Shown: piece after piece, positions 11,570 through 24,252 of the stretch | Layout of the letters: each line of letters starts with the position of its first letter | How positions within the stretch are numbered: position 1 is the stretch's first letter | Source: Cynocephalus volans | Lineage: Eukaryota; Chordata; Mammalia; Dermoptera; Cynocephalidae | Assembly: GCF_027409185.1 (NCBI RefSeq) | Contig: NC_084469.1 | Span: 101,371,835-101,435,834 of the forward strand | Length of the DNA: 64,000 nucleotides | Direction of reading: 5' to 3' | Program-made: the position numbers and the translations under genes | Notes under the pieces: generated by a model | Database searches by the model: none | What the model was told of the DNA's origin: nothing | What the model saw: only the letters and a program-made list of their open reading frames with translations

Positions 11570-14500
11570 ATATAAGATGAGTTCAAAGAGACCCACACTG
11601 AGACATACTATCACAAATTATAAAAAGTTAAAGACAAACAGGGAAATTTGAAAGCCACAAGAGAGCAACTACGTGCCATATACTAGGTAACACATATAAG
11701 ACTATTGGTAGATTTTTGTCAGCAGAAACCTTGCAGTTCAGACGAGAGTGGTATGAAATATTCAAAGTGCTAAAAGAAAAACCCTGGCAACCAAGACTAC
11801 TACACCCGGTAATCTTTTCCTTCAAAACTAAAGAAGATAAATATTTTCTAAGACAAACAAAAGCAGAAGAAGTTCATCACCACTACAACTGCCTTACAAG
11901 GAATGTTAAGGGGAATCCTTCAAGTTGAAATGAAAGGATACTAATCAGCAGCATGAGTTCATAGGAAAGTATGAAAATCATTGGCAAAGGTAAATATATA
12001 AAGGAAACTATATTATATTATCATAATGGGAGCTGGAAAATATATTTCAATTCTACTATAAAAGTTAGGAGATGAATGTATTAAAAACAATTATAACTAA
12101 ATTGTATGAATAACTACATAATATAAATAGATGTAAATTGTGACATCACTAGTGTATATTGTAGGGGGATGAGAGGCAAAAGCAGAGTTCTTTCGTGCAA
12201 GATAAATTAAGTTGTTATCAGCTTAAAATAGACAGTTATAAATATATTTTGTGTAAGCCTGTTGGCAATCACAAAGAAAATACCCTAGAAGTTACACACA
12301 CAAACAAAGTGAATCAAAACCTATCAATAAAAAACATGCACAAGACAGCAGCAAGAGAGAAAAAGAGGGACAACAGAACTACAATGTTAACAGAAAACAG
12401 TTAACAAATACAATAAGTATTTTTTCTTCTTAATTAATATTTTAAATGTAAATGAACTATATTCCCCAATACAAAGATAAAGTGGCTAAATAAAAAAAAA
12501 AATCCAACAGTATTCTGTATATGAGAAGCTCACTTTATATTCAAGGACACATATAGGCTGTAAGTGAAAAGATGGAAAAAGATATTCCATGTACTGGTAA
12601 CTAAAAGAAACCTGGAGTAGCTATACTTATACAAGGCAAGTTATACTTTAAGCCAAAAATTGCCTCTAGAGACAAAGAAGGTCATTACATAAAGACAAAA
12701 GGGCAAAATCAACAGGAAGCTATAATAATGTAAATATGTAACTTAAGAAAAGAGAGAAGACTCAAAGAAAAGCAGAAATGAAAGAGAAGACATTACATTA
12801 GATGCCTCAGAAGTATAAAGGATTGTAAGGGACTGTTCTAAACAATAACATGCCAATAGATTGAGTAACCTAGATAAAATGGGTTAATTCCTTGAAACAT
12901 AAACCCTACCAATACTGAATGATGAACAAATGGAAAGCATGAACATACTAAGAATAAATAGGAAGATTGAAGTATAATCAAAATCCTCACAACATAGAAA
13001 ATCCCAAGACCAGATGGCTTCACAGCTGAATTCTACAAGACTTTCAAAGAAGAATTAATACCAGCCCTCTTAAACCTTTCCAAAAAATAGAAGTACAAGA
13101 AAAACTTTCAAATTGATTTTGTGAGGCCAACATCACCCTGATCCCAAAGTAAGACAAAGACACCAAAAGGAAAGAGAACTACAGGCCAATATGTCTGATG
13201 AACACAGATGTAAAGATTATCAGTAAAATACTAGAAAACTGCATTCAACAACACATCAAAGAGATTATTCACCATGACCAAGAGGAATTTATCTTTGGGA
13301 TGCAATGTTGGTTTAACATATGCAAATCAGTCAATGTGATATACCATATTAAGAAAATGATATGTGAAACCACATGATCACCTCAATAGATGCAGAACAA
13401 GCATTTGACAAAGTTCAACATACTTTGATGATAAAAACTCTCAAAAAATAGGGATGAAAGGAAATTTCTTTATCACAGTACAGCCCGTTTATGAAAAGCC
13501 TACATCATAGTCAATGGGGAAAAACTGAAAGCTTTTATCCTAATATCCAGTATAAGGCAAGGATGCCCATTTCTATTTTCTCACCATTTCTATTCGACAT
13601 AGTACTGGAAGTACTGGCAAGAGCAATCAGACAAGATAAAAAATAAAGGCATCCAAATTGGAAAGAAAGAAGTAAAATTACCCCTGTTGGTAGATGACGT
13701 GATATTATACTTAGAAAACCCTAAAGACTACACAAAAGTACTGTTAGAGCTAATAAATAAACACAGTAAAGCTGCAGAATATGAAATCAACATGCAAAGT
13801 TATTTGCATTTCTTTACATCAGTAACTATTGATCTGAAAAGAAAATCAAGAAAACAGTTACATCAGAAAGAGTAAATTACTTAGGAATAAATTTAACCAA
13901 GATTGTGAAAAATACTGAAAACTATAAAAATTCATGAAAGAAATGGAAGACAACAAAAATAAATGGAAAGATATGCATGATGTTCATGGATAAAAGGAAT
14001 TAATGTTGTTTAAGGGTCCATACTACCCTAAGTAATATACAGACTCAGTGTAACCCATATCAAATTTCAATGTCATTTTATTTTATTTTTCATGAAACAA
14101 AAATACGGAAACATCCAAAAATTTATTTGGAGTCACAAAAGATCACAAATACCTAAAGCAATCTTGAGAATGATAAACAAAGTGGAGGCAAAATTATATT
14201 TTGTTTCTGCTACTGTTTCCAAGTTATATTACAAAACTACAATGATCAAAACAGTACGGTAATGAAATACGAACAGACACATATACCAATGGAACAGAAT
14301 AGAGACCCCAGAAATAACCCAAGCATATTAAAACCAATTTCTTACTACGCACCAGGAACACATAACAGGGAAAGGATAATTTTTTTTTAATTAGTGGTGC
14401 TAGATATCCACATGCACAAGAATGAATTTGCACCATTCTGTTGACCATACACAAAAATCAAAATAGAATAAAGAGACCTAAATGTAAGACTGGAAGCCGT

Positions 14501-15745
14501 AAAACTCCTAGAGGAAAACATTGGAAAAAGCTCCTTGTTATTGTCTTTGGAAATAATTTTTTTTTTTTTTTTGCATATCTCAATTAAAGCTCAGGCAACA
14601 TAAGCAAAAATAAACAAGTGGGACTACATAAAGCTAAAAAGCTTCTGTACAGCAAACAATCAACTGAAAGAAGAGGCAGCCTATGGAATGGTAGAAAATA
14701 TTGGAAAACCATGATAAGGGGTCAATATATAAAATACATACAGAATTCACACAGATCAATAGTAAAAATGCAATAACCCAATTAAAACATTGGTGTAGAA
14801 TTGGAATAGACTTTTTTTCCAAAGAAGATATACAAATGTCCAATAGATGTATAAAAAGGTGGTCAACATCTGAGAAGTGCACATCAAAACCACAATGAGA
14901 TATCACCTCACACCTTTTAGATGACTATTATCAAAAATACAAGAGGTAACAAGCATTGTTCATATTATGTAGAAAAAGAAACTCTTGTATACTGTTGCTG
15001 GGAAAGTACATGGGTGCAGTTATTATGGAAAACAGTATAAAGTTCTTCTAAAAATTAAAAATAGAATTACTAAATGGCTCAGCAATCCCTCTTCTGGGTA
15101 TAAACCCATGGTAAATGAAATCAGCATCTTACAGAGGTATTGCACTCCTTTGTTCGTTGCAGCATTATTCACAGTAGGCAAGATATGGACACAACCTAAG
15201 TGTCCATTGATGGATGAATGAATAAAGAAATTAAATATATGTGTATATGAATATTATACTGCCTTAAAAAGGAAGGAGATCCTGCCTTTTGTGACAACAT
15301 GGATGAACCTGGAGGACAACTGTGCAAAATAAAATAAGCCAGTCACAGAAAGAAAAATCCTGCATGATCTCACTTATATGTGGAATGTAAAATTGTTGAA
15401 TATGCAGAAACAGAGTGTACAACTGTGGTTACCAGAGATTGAGGTCATGGTGGAATGGGCTGGTGTTGGTCAAAGTCTACAAAGATGCAGTTATGTAGAA
15501 TGAATAAGTCTATAGATGTAATATAAAGCACAATGACCATAGTTAAAAATATGATATTCTATACTGGAAATTTTCTAAGAGAATAGATTTCAGGAGATCT
15601 TATCTCACCCACACACAAGGTAACTATGTGAAGGTATAGATATGTTAATTTACTGGACTGTAATAATCATTTCACTCTGTATATGTATACCAAAGCATTA
15701 TATTGGCCACCTACAATATAATCAATCAAAAAGTTAAAAAAAAAT
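11570..15745 (+). mobile_element. old L1, ORF1 end to 3' UTR
   Basis: A long decayed L1. 11570-11930 is the C-terminal part of ORF1 (SAETLQFRREWYEIFKVLKE). ORF2 follows from about 12480, with the reverse-transcriptase LVDDVILYLENP at about 13690 in the place of the FADD motif. The ORF2 C-terminus is at about 15000-15225 and the 3' UTR ends near 15745. ORF2 lacks blocks in the endonuclease region. Divergence from the young L1s is high and stops are frequent, so it is a fossil. The first Phe and Ala of the active-site motif are replaced by Leu and Val in the surviving reading. Confidence 0.85.
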
Positions 15746-15764
15746 CAACAACAAAAAAGCAATA

Positions 15765-16365
15765 ATATAAATTAGTATAGCCATTATGGAAAGCAGTATG
15801 GAGGTTCCTCAAATTCCTCAAAAAAATGAAAATAGAAATACCATATGATCCAGCAATCCCATTAATGGGTCCCAAAGAAAGAAAATCTGTATGTCAAAGA
15901 GATATCCACACTCCCATGTTTATTGCAGCATTATTCACAACAGGAAATATATGGAATCAACCTAAGGTGCTGTCAATAGATGAATGGATAAATTGAACAA
16001 AATGGATAAAATATGGAATATATACATAATGAAATTAGTCATAAGAAAAAGAATAAAATTCTGTCATTTGCAGCAACATGGATGAGCCTGGAGGACATTA
16101 TGTTAAGCAAAATAAGCCAGGCAGAGAAATACAAATATTGCATGTTCTCAGTCACATGTGGGAGCTGAAAGAGTTGATCTAACAGAAGCAGAGAGTAGAA
16201 TAGTGGTTACCAGAGGTTCAGAAGGGTAGGGGGCAGGGGAGGAGAGAAAGGATGGTTAATGGGTGCAAAATACAGTTAGACAACAGGAATAACTTCTAGT
16301 GTTCAATAGGGTGACTATAGGCAATTACGTACCAATTAAAAATAATTAATTAAAAAAAAATTTTA
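15765..16365 (+). mobile_element. old L1 3' end
   Basis: Second, independent L1 tail: tatggaggttcctcaaattc, tatgatccagcaatccca, the catggatgagcctggagga block and a 3' UTR ending in A-rich sequence. It starts right after the tail of the previous L1. Confidence 0.8.
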
Positions 16366-16394
16366 ATGGGTATTATTTGATCCCACTGTCGCCT

Positions 16395-17400
16395 GAAGTG
16401 GAGAAAAATTGACAATCAATAGAGTGAAAAGACAACCAACAGAGTGGGAGAAAATATTTGCAAAATATACATCTGACAAAAGATTAATATCCAGAATATA
16501 CAAGGAACTCAAACAACTTTAAAACAAAAAAACAAATAACCCAATTAAAAAATGGACAAAGGAGCTGAATAGGCATTTCTCAAAGGAAGACATATGAAGG
16601 GTCAACTGACACATGAAAAAATGCTCAACATCACTCAGCATCCAGGAAATGCAAATCAAAACCACTTTGAGATACCATCCCACTCCAGTCAGAATGGCTA
16701 ATACCCAAGTGAATGAGAATGATAAGTGCTGGAGAGGTTGTGGAGAAAAAGGAACTCTCGTCCACTGTTGGTGGGGCTGCAAAATCGTGCAGCCTCGTGG
16801 AAAACGATATGGAGGTTCCTCAAACAATTGCAGATAGATCTACCATATGATCCAGCTATTCCACTGCTGAGAATATACCCAGAGGAATTGAAATCATCAT
16901 ACCAAAGGGATACCTGTACTCCAATGTTTATTGCAGCACTATTGACAATAACCAAGTATTGGAACCAGCCCAAATGTCCATCATCTAATGAGTGCATAAG
17001 GCAACTGTGGTGTATCCTACTCTGCTATAAAAAGAATGAAATACTACCATTTGCAACAACGTGGATGGACTTAGAGAAAATTATATTAAGTGAAACAAGT
17101 CAGGCACAGAAAGAGAAATACCACATGTTCTCACTTATTTGTGGTAGGTAAAAATAAATAAATAAATAAGCACACAATTAAATAAAGGGTGCGGGGGAGA
17201 AGACAAAGCAATCACAACAATGCCTTGAACTTGTTAAGACAATTGAACAGATATGATGTAGGGAAGGAGGGTACAGAGGGAGGGGGTAGACGAATGGGTA
17301 AAGGGTCACTAAAAACTACAATGTATATTGAGAAGTTAAAAGAAAAATATATAAAATAAAAATAAGTAAATAAATAAATAAATAAAGCTGGAATTTAAAA
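16395..17400 (+). mobile_element. young-type L1 3' end (5'-truncated)
   Basis: Starts inside ORF2 (gtgaaaagacaaccaacaga) and continues through the C-terminal region, of which 16726-17151 is still open (141 codons), and the 3' UTR to an A/AAAT-rich tail at about 17390. It is very similar to the L1s at 9000-9835, 40050-40788 and 45240-46400, so these belong to one recent subfamily. Confidence 0.85.
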
Positions 17401-17639
17401 AAACAAAAACAAAAAACTCTGCAACAAAATTTTTAAAGGTGGATATGAAAGCCTGAAAATGGAGTGACAGATCATCAGTCTGTATTGGTCACAGACAGAA
17501 TTGTCACAGAGAATAAATTAGAAATTATTATATAAAATATATATAATAAAATTTGTGGTTCAGGAAATATTCACTGGCTCTTAGAGAGAAAAACCCTCAA
17601 CTGTTTGCACTTTTACAAACAATGCAAACATTTTATAAC

Positions 17640-18340
17640 TTAGCATGTTCTTACTTATGTGGAAGCAGGTAAGGTTGAGCTCATAAAGTAGAGTGGAATT
17701 TTGATGACTAGAGACTGGAATTGGTAGAGGGAATAGGAGGAAAGGGGAAAGTTGGGAAACGGATGCCAACTTACAACTAGATAGGAAGAATAAGTTCTAG
17801 TGTTCTATAGAAGTGCTAGGTGTCTATAAATAACAATCATTTATTGTATAATTTCAAATGGTTAGAAGAGAGTTCAAATGTTCTCAACACAACAAAATGG
17901 TAGATGTTTGTGATAATGGGTATGCAAACTACACCGATTTGAACATAATGCCTTGTATATTAAAATATCACTCTGCCTAGCTGTAATTATAATCTAACTA
18001 CCCTGATTTGACCATCACACATTGTATCATGTACTGAAATATAACTCTGTACCCCATAAATAGGTAATTTCGATACATGTCAATTTAAAAATTAATTAAG
18101 GGGCCAGCCTGTGGCTCACTTGGTAGAGTGTGGTGCTGATAACACCAAGGCCACGGGTTCGGATCCTATATAGGGATGGCCGGTTCGCTCACTCGGTGAG
18201 CATGGTGCTGACAACACCAAGCCAAGGGTTGAGATCCCCTTACCGGTAATCTTTAAAAAAATATTAACTAAAAAAATGCCGTACCCCACAAATATGTACA
18301 ATATAAATAACAATAATAATAATTTTTAAAATAGCTGTAC
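17640..18340 (+). mobile_element. old L1 3' UTR fragments
   Basis: Typical old L1 ending: acttatgtggaagcagg, purine-rich stretch, ttctagtgttctatagaa and ctctgtaccccataaa. A SINE (18101-18265) interrupts it, and a second accccacaaatatgtacaat ending follows. The matching position in the other duplicon copy (about 30330) lacks it, so it inserted after the duplication. Confidence 0.65.
18101..18265 (+). mobile_element. tRNA-Ile-like dimer SINE
   Basis: Two tRNA-like units head to tail: gggccagcctgtggctcact, gtggtgctgataacacc, ggttcggatcc (B box), tatatagggatggccggttc, then a second unit ending in gatccccttaccggtaatct and an A-rich tail. The anticodon-loop position reads ctgataac (GAT, isoleucine). 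A diverged AT-rich duplication flanks it (aaaaattaattaa before, a similar stretch after). Confidence 0.85.
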
Positions 18341-19371
18341 TTTAAAAACATATTTATATCTATATATGTGAGCTATATTTTAACACCTAATATTAGTATA
18401 ATTGATTAGATAGTGATGTCATTCTTCACCCCTAAGAAGGCTGAGATACAGTTAGAGAAAATGTGTGTGTACCTGTGCAAGGTGTGTGAAATGGGGAGGA
18501 GCAGGCACAGATGGAGAAAAGGAGACAGTGTACACCTGGCCTCATAGGGTCAGCGAACGAGCCATCCTGACTTTCTTCATTCTAGAGTCTTGGTCTTTAA
18601 GGATTTACAGTGCCCTGGGATCACAGTGACAATAAAATTGCTTAGCTAATGAGGATCTTTGGAAATTGTGCCTCTAGGAATAGAGAGATGACAATGTGCC
18701 TCCGACTACCTCATTCATCAGTTCTCTAGTAAATAAATAGCAGGACTGAGGCTACTTCCATAGATGGCCCCTCATGGACAGTAGTCCAGTGACTCACTCA
18801 ATCCCTCTTCTCTGATGACGGCTCTTTCATATGATACACCCAAAGATGTCAAACATTACTCCATTGTGACTCCACCCAGGTAATCTAAAGTCCCTTAATT
18901 CATGTTAGCAAATGAAGGCAAGTGTTTTACTGCAATTTCATCTGGGGGAAGGTGACAGTGAGGATGTCTATCAGGTCATTAGAATCAAGTGCCCATGGGT
19001 CTCTTGTCTAACTATCTGTCCTTTGTACCTTTGCACCAATTCTGAAGCACCTCTCATCTACTAATCTCATGCTCAGTCTCTACAATGGCCAGGACCATTT
19101 TACTCTTTAGTAGGAATCTGCCTTTTCTAAAACAGAAGGACTGTTATAAAATTCTCTGACATTTACCAGCAACCCGGTGGTTGTGGGGCAGAAAGTTTGT
19201 TAACTTCACCTTATCTTCCCAATTCTGGCTCTTGACACACATTTGTATCATCTCTATGTCCTGGGTCTGATGTCTCTGGGGAGCCAGACAGAATCTTCAA
19301 GCTGCCTCCCTAGTGTGTGTGTTTCTCTTTAAAAATTACCAAATATTGTAAGCAATCAGAAAAAAATACAT

Positions 19372-19845
19372 ACTCTATTTTTTATTTTTATTTTAGTTTA
19401 TTTTTGTTTTTATTTTATTTATTTATTTATTTTTAATTTTATTTTACTTCACAATACACATTGTAGTTGATTTTCATGACCCTTTACCCATTCCATTCCA
19501 TCCCCTCCCCTCCCCACCACATCATATCTGTTCACTTGACTTAAAAACTTCAAAGACTTTTTGTGATTGTTGTGTCTTCTTCCCCCACCCTTTATTTGTT
19601 TGTGTGTTTATTTAATTCTTTATTTATTTTTAGTTCCCACAAATAAGTGACAACATGTGGTATTTCTCTTTAGTGCCTGACTTCTTTCACTTAATATAAT
19701 TTTCTCTGAGTTCATCCATGTTGTCGCAAATGGTAGTATTTCATTCTTTTTTTATAGCAGAGTAGTATTCCATTGTATAGATATACCACAGTTTCCCTAT
19801 CCACTCATCTGATGAGGGACATTTGGGCTGGTTCCAACTCTAGGC
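19372..19845 (-). mobile_element. L1 3' end, antisense
   Basis: Young-type L1 tail in reverse: T/TTTA-rich start (its poly-A), the ccctccccaccac 3' UTR pyrimidine block, atttgggctggttccaactc near its end. 5'-truncated. It ends about 260 bp before the ATG of the first intact receptor and is absent at the same place in the other duplicon copy, so any upstream regulatory sequence of this receptor has been separated by about 470 bp. Confidence 0.85.
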
Positions 19846-20087
19846 TGTACACTATTTTTTAATGATGACACTTTAATTTTTCCAGAACTAAAAATTATTG
19901 ACTGTCAACTATACAAGTCCTAGGTTTTATAAAAGTAACAAAATAATATGCATACAGAAGACAACCTTTCTTTAATTTTCCTCCATTAGAATCCAACCCT
20001 TCCTACATGGTGTTTGCCTCTGGTGATATTGCTCTTGCTGGCCCAGAAAACACATATTGGATTGTCCTGGCACCCCGTCTCTTCAGT

Positions 20088-20103
20088 CAGATTCATCAAC
20101 AAC
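20088..20103 (+). promoter_or_regulatory. leader and candidate splice acceptor of the receptor
   Basis: A pyrimidine-rich stretch followed by cag and then attcatcaacaac lies directly before the ATG. The same cag plus attcattaacaat stands before the ATG at 32514, and a related one before the pseudogene ATG at 455. Receptor genes usually splice one or more noncoding 5' exons to such a site, so this is the likely 3' splice site. The noncoding exon itself could not be located. Confidence 0.5.
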
Positions 20104-21042
20104 ATGGAAACCAGAAACCAAACAGGTGTTGCAAAATTCCTTCTCACAGAGGTGACAGAGGATCCAGAACTGCAGCCCCTCCTCTTCAGCCTGTTCCTGT
20201 CCATGTACCTGGTCACCGTCCTGGGAAACCTACTCATCATCCTGGCTGTCATCTCAGACTCCCACCTCCACACCCCCATGTACTTCCTTCTCTCCAATCT
20301 GTCCTTTACTGACATCTGCTTAAGCACAACTACCATCCCCAAAATGCTGCTGAACATCCAAACACAGAATCAGAGCATCACTTATATAGGCTGCCTCACC
20401 CAGGTCTGCCTTGTCCTGGTTTTCACTGGTGAGGAAAGTTGCCTTCTTGCAGTAATGGCTTATGACCGCTATGTGGCCATTTGTCACCCTCTGAGGTACA
20501 CAGTCATCGTGAACCTCCGCCTCTGCGGTCTGCTGATTCTGCTCTCCATGCTTGTTAGCATCGGGGATGCCCTGATCCACAGTCTGATGGTGCTGCAGCT
20601 GTCATTTTGCACAGATGTTGAAATCCCCCTCTTCTTCTGTGAAGTTGTTCAGGTCATCAAGCTCGCCTGTTCTGATACCCTCATCAATAATATCCTGATA
20701 TATTCTGCAACTAGCATATTTGGTGCTATTCCTCTGTCTGGAATAATTTTCTCCTATACTCAAATTGTCTCCTCTGTTTTGAGAATGCCATCTGCAAGTG
20801 GAAAATATAAAGCTTTTTCCACGTGTGGGTCTCACCTCTCAGTTTTGTCCTTGTTCTATGGGACAGGTTTTGGGGTGTATATTAGTTCTGCAGTTACTGA
20901 CTCATCCAGAATCACTGTGGTGGCTTCAGTGATGTACACGGTGGTCCCTCAAATGATGAACCCCTTTATCTACAGCCTGAGGAACAGGGACATGAAGGGA
21001 GCCTTAAGGAAACTCATTGGTAGGACACCTTCCCTTGTGTGA
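20104..21042 (+). CDS. olfactory receptor, family 7-like (intact)
   Basis: Seven-helix odorant receptor for olfactory neuron cilia, coupling through Golf to cAMP by family knowledge. It has 312 residues, normal length. Visible motifs: N-glycosylation site N5-Q-T, GN of helix 1 (41-42), [11 protein letters not shown] (55-65), disulfide Cys97 and Cys179, [13 protein letters not shown] (118-130), SY of helix 5 (217-218), [10 protein letters not shown] (236-245) and NPFIYSLRN (286-294). I chose the ATG at 20104, which begins METRNQTG as in the paralogue. The frame stays open upstream to about 20014, but only from a TTG and across a splice-acceptor-like cag about 14 bp before the ATG. Oddities: the normal Thr-Pro-Met before NPFIY reads Pro-Gln-Met (282-284), and the usual Pro138 is Leu. 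The odorant is unknown. OR7 membership rests on the PELQP N-terminus and whole-protein resemblance. Confidence 0.93.
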   Translation: METRNQTGVAKFLLTEVTEDPELQPLLFSLFLSMYLVTVLGNLLIILAVISDSHLHTPMYFLLSNLSFTDICLSTTTIPKMLLNIQTQNQSITYIGCLTQVCLVLVFTGEESCLLAVMAYDRYVAICHPLRYTVIVNLRLCGLLILLSMLVSIGDALIHSLMVLQLSFCTDVEIPLFFCEVVQVIKLACSDTLINNILIYSATSIFGAIPLSGIIFSYTQIVSSVLRMPSASGKYKAFSTCGSHLSVLSLFYGTGFGVYISSAVTDSSRITVVASVMYTVVPQMMNPFIYSLRNRDMKGALRKLIGRTPSLV

Positions 21043-21407
21043 CTGTGTCATCTGCTTTGGACTGACGCTTCTAGAATGAGTCAAAGTGACAGAAATACTG
21101 GATGAGCTGTGTTTCCTGAGTCTTGCTTTACCAAGTTGTTTTGTAGTGACTAGAGAACATAATGGGTTAGTTCATTTTAACTTGGGGTTGAAAGCTGACT
21201 TGCTCATTGTACAGCTCTGTGATGTTTCAAAAATTAGTTCCATTTTCTAAGCTCAGTTTATTTGTCTGGAATCATTTTCTTATTTTCTTTGAAAACTTCT
21301 CATGGATTTATTTATAAGAAAATATCTAAATTTTGTTTTTCTCATTCTTCTTGTCTTTCAGTGTTTCTTACTCATCCCTGGCAGAGTCCAAACAGAAAAT
21401 GTAATTG

Positions 21408-21413
21408 AATAAA
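21408..21413 (+). terminator. candidate polyadenylation signal
   Basis: An aataaa in the context gtaattgaataaaatt about 370 bp after the receptor stop. The same context is kept in the paralogous flank at 35582-35587, which supports but does not prove use. Confidence 0.45.
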
Positions 21414-22560
21414 ATTCATTGTGTCATTGATGTCTTAGAGGATGGGCTGCAGTCTTAAGGCTCCCTTGCAAAACATTTAAATACATATTTATGAGCAAAG
21501 CTACTCTAGGGACAATCACTTTACTTTGAGAATTTGTTGACTGTAAAAAGAGGAAAAGGGGGGATGTTGGTCACAATCACACCTTCACTTTCCCCACAGG
21601 CACACCTAGAAAAAGGAGCCATCAGTCATAATTATCCCTGTGGGTATGGGGATAAACACAGTGGAGTTTTAAAGGAGAATCAAAGGATTGTCTGAACAGC
21701 CTTCTGTTCTGGTCATCATTGGAGGTTGAGAAAGTGGTGTTAGTTTCAGCACCGCATCTAAGAAACAGCTCCCTAAGTGGCCACCAAGATGGGTTCTATC
21801 CCAGAGCTTTTCCAGTTGATGTCTATGGAACACCTGCAGAGATAAATCATCTGTAGTCTTTGCTTAAAGGGCCACTTCCCTAACCTCACCCAAGAAATAC
21901 TGATTTGGAATCTCTCGGGCTGGTCGGTTACCTCCGTTAGAACGTGATGCTCATTTTGAATCTCTGGGGATATATGGAGGGATGGGTATTTTTAACAGGC
22001 ACTGTGTGAGTATCTGATAATCTCTGATGTCTGACATGCATGACTCTTACATCAGAAGATCATGTGAGAAACTATTTAGAATTAGGAATGTGTAAGGCCT
22101 TTTCAAATTTATTTGTGAAAATAACATACACAAAGAGTGCATAAATTCTATCTGTAGTTCTCAAAGAATAGTAACATAATAAAAATTCTTATCACTTCCC
22201 AGAGGTTAAAAGTATAGCAGCGGCATCCAAATAGAATCTAACTTCTGGGTGTTCCACTCACCACCCTTCATGGCTTCTGCCTTCATGGTGGTCAACACTG
22301 TCCTGAAATTGTATTTATTATTTTATTAGATGTTTTTTTATAAGGTTGACTCCTTTGAAATTATCAGTATATGAACTTATTTGCTTAAGAAAACTAGCAA
22401 TAGGGTTAAAACTCATTGTGCTATCACCTCTGTATATGTTTTTGTCCAGTTTATAATTTGCCTTTTTTCAAACCTGTTAAAAGTTTAATCTTAATGTGTG
22501 AGTTTTATTTCCTGGTTGTTTTCTCAGTATTGCACTTTAGATATTCTACTATGTTGCTGT

Positions 22561-23609
22561 GTATACAGTGCTGATTTATTTACAATAATCTCTTTTTTAA
22601 ATAATGCATGATATCTTGTCAAATTGAAATGCTAATATTGATGAAAATTTTATTTGTAATTATTTTTTGCTATTATGAATAAATCTGTTGAATATTCTTA
22701 TTTGTGTGTTCTGGTGATAAAGAGATAGAGTTTTGCAGTTGGGATGGGATTACAGGTTTAGGGGAGGACTTATTTTCCTTTGGGTAGTTCCAAGTATTAT
22801 CCTAGATGGTTAAACCAATTTATAGCATGCTCAAAGTTCCATATCTTGTTCCTGATGTCCTATTGTAATTGTAATCTTTGTAGTTGACCCTGGTGCCTGG
22901 TTATGAGACTCTTGCAAGGGAGGGGGAGACCCCAAAGGCTACATATCCAGCCTAATGGTGTCTCTTTTGTTACCTGTGAAATATTTAAGAGGTGCAGAAT
23001 AGCAGGACAGGTGCCCATGTATTTATTTACAGAATAAGTAACGTTTGACACTTGCTGTAATAGTTCTTTTCTCAAAGTAAAAGCACAGCATGTATAGCAA
23101 AGATATTCTGTTTTTATTCTTTCTTCCCCTCCTTCCAATTCCAGAGGGAACCTCGGTCTTAAATTTGTTGGGTCTTTAGGCATTGTTTTAAACTGTGTGT
23201 GTGTGCATGCCAGTGTGTGTGTGTGTCCCACCTGATGCAAATGCCCATAAGTTTGAGAAGCTATAAATAAATTGTAAGGTTGTAAGACAGTGGAATACAG
23301 TGAAGGAGTGAAAGATAAGGAAGCAGAATGAAATATACTAAGACTGATAAATCACTAAATGTATTATCTTAAATAAACCAATTGCAAAATGACACATACA
23401 ATATATAAAATGTTAAGCTGCAAAGTGGTAGCATCGTTTATTGATAGAAGCACAAAGAAATATATTGAACGTGCAAGGGGATAATACCAAGTTTAGAGAC
23501 GTGGTCCCATGGGGAAAAAGAAAGAGACTAGGAATGAATAATACAAGGGGGTCAGTGTTCCAAGAAATTTGCATTATTTTATTTCTGTAGAATGCTTAAT
23601 GAATGTTTG
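22561..23609. other. intergenic, nothing firm
   Basis: AT-rich. 22570-22730 resembles old antisense L1 text (tattatgaataaatctgttgaat). A short (GT)n pair lies at about 23197-23227. No gene is supported; the open stretch 22860-23240 on the minus strand has no recognisable product. Confidence 0.35.
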
Positions 23610-23740
23610 GCAAAATATTTTATTTTTTATTGTCTAAATTTAAGGTGTACAACACTACATAGTGAAGTGATTACTATAGTCAAGCAAATTATTATATCCA
23701 TTACCTCACACAGTTACCTTTCTTTTTATTTTTTTCTTTT

Positions 23741-23786
<46 letters not shown>
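23741..23786. repeat. poly-T run
   Basis: Uninterrupted T run of about 46 bases, likely the remains of a retroelement A-tail inserted in the antisense L1. Confidence 0.9.
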
Positions 23787-23789
<3 letters not shown>

Positions 23790-24173
23790 TTTTGATGGTC
23801 AAAGTACCTAAAATCTACCCTCATAGTGAATTTCCAGTATACGGTATTATTAACTGTAGTCATTGTGGTCTACGTTGTATCTCTAGACTTGCTCATCATC
23901 CATAACTACAACACTGAACCCTTCTACCTACATCTCCATATTTCCCAGGCCACCCTGCCCCTGTTAACCAACACTCTCCTCTCTGTTTCTATGTATTTGA
24001 TTTTTTTTTTTTTTTAAGATTTCACGTGTAAGTGAGATCATGCAGTATTTTTCTGTGTCTGGATTATTTCACATTATTATTATTTCTATAATGTCTTCTA
24101 GGTCTGTACATTGTTGCAAATGGCAGAATATCCTTCTTCTTTAAAGCTGAATAATATTCCATTATATGTGCAA

Positions 24174-24252
24174 AGGTACTTTGAAAAGTTCATGGAAAAT
24201 GGAATTAAAAGTTAATATGAATCTTTCCATGAACTTGTTGAAGACCCCTCAT
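24174..24252. mobile_element. 80-bp palindromic MITE-like element, copy 1
   Basis: Imperfect inverted repeats at both ends: ggtactttgaaaagttcatg against the reverse complement of catgaacttgttgaagaccc, around a short centre ggaattaaaagttaatatg. TA-rich flanks. Two other copies occur at 30385 and 52431. The shape fits a mariner-type miniature transposon, but I cannot name the family. Confidence 0.65.

Larger units (their letters stand above)
17430..22560 (+). repeat. olfactory receptor duplicon, copy A
   Basis: Block holding the first intact receptor. Its flanks align by eye with 30130-36560. Upstream pairs are 17450-17635 with 30165-30330 and 18437-19360 with 30529-31760 (shared ggggaggagcaggcaca, agtcttggtctttaaggatt, cacagtgacaataaaatt). 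Downstream pairs are 21040-21250 with 33450-33640, 21270-22200 with 35450-36320 and 22200-22450 with 36320-36560. Each copy carries private repeat insertions, so the duplication is older than those insertions. Confidence 0.8.

Noticed and set aside
18101-18265. tRNA-Ile-like sequences here and at other SINEs as real tRNA genes.
   Set aside because: They are dimeric or diverged, have A-rich tails and TSDs, and do not fold into a full intact tRNA with a terminator.
20014-20103. In-frame N-terminal extension of the first receptor.
   Set aside because: It starts only from TTG, runs through the candidate splice acceptor and has no counterpart in the family. The ATG at 20104 gives the normal length.
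23592-23795. A small open frame ending in poly-phenylalanine.
   Set aside because: It is an artefact of the poly-T run in antisense L1 sequence.
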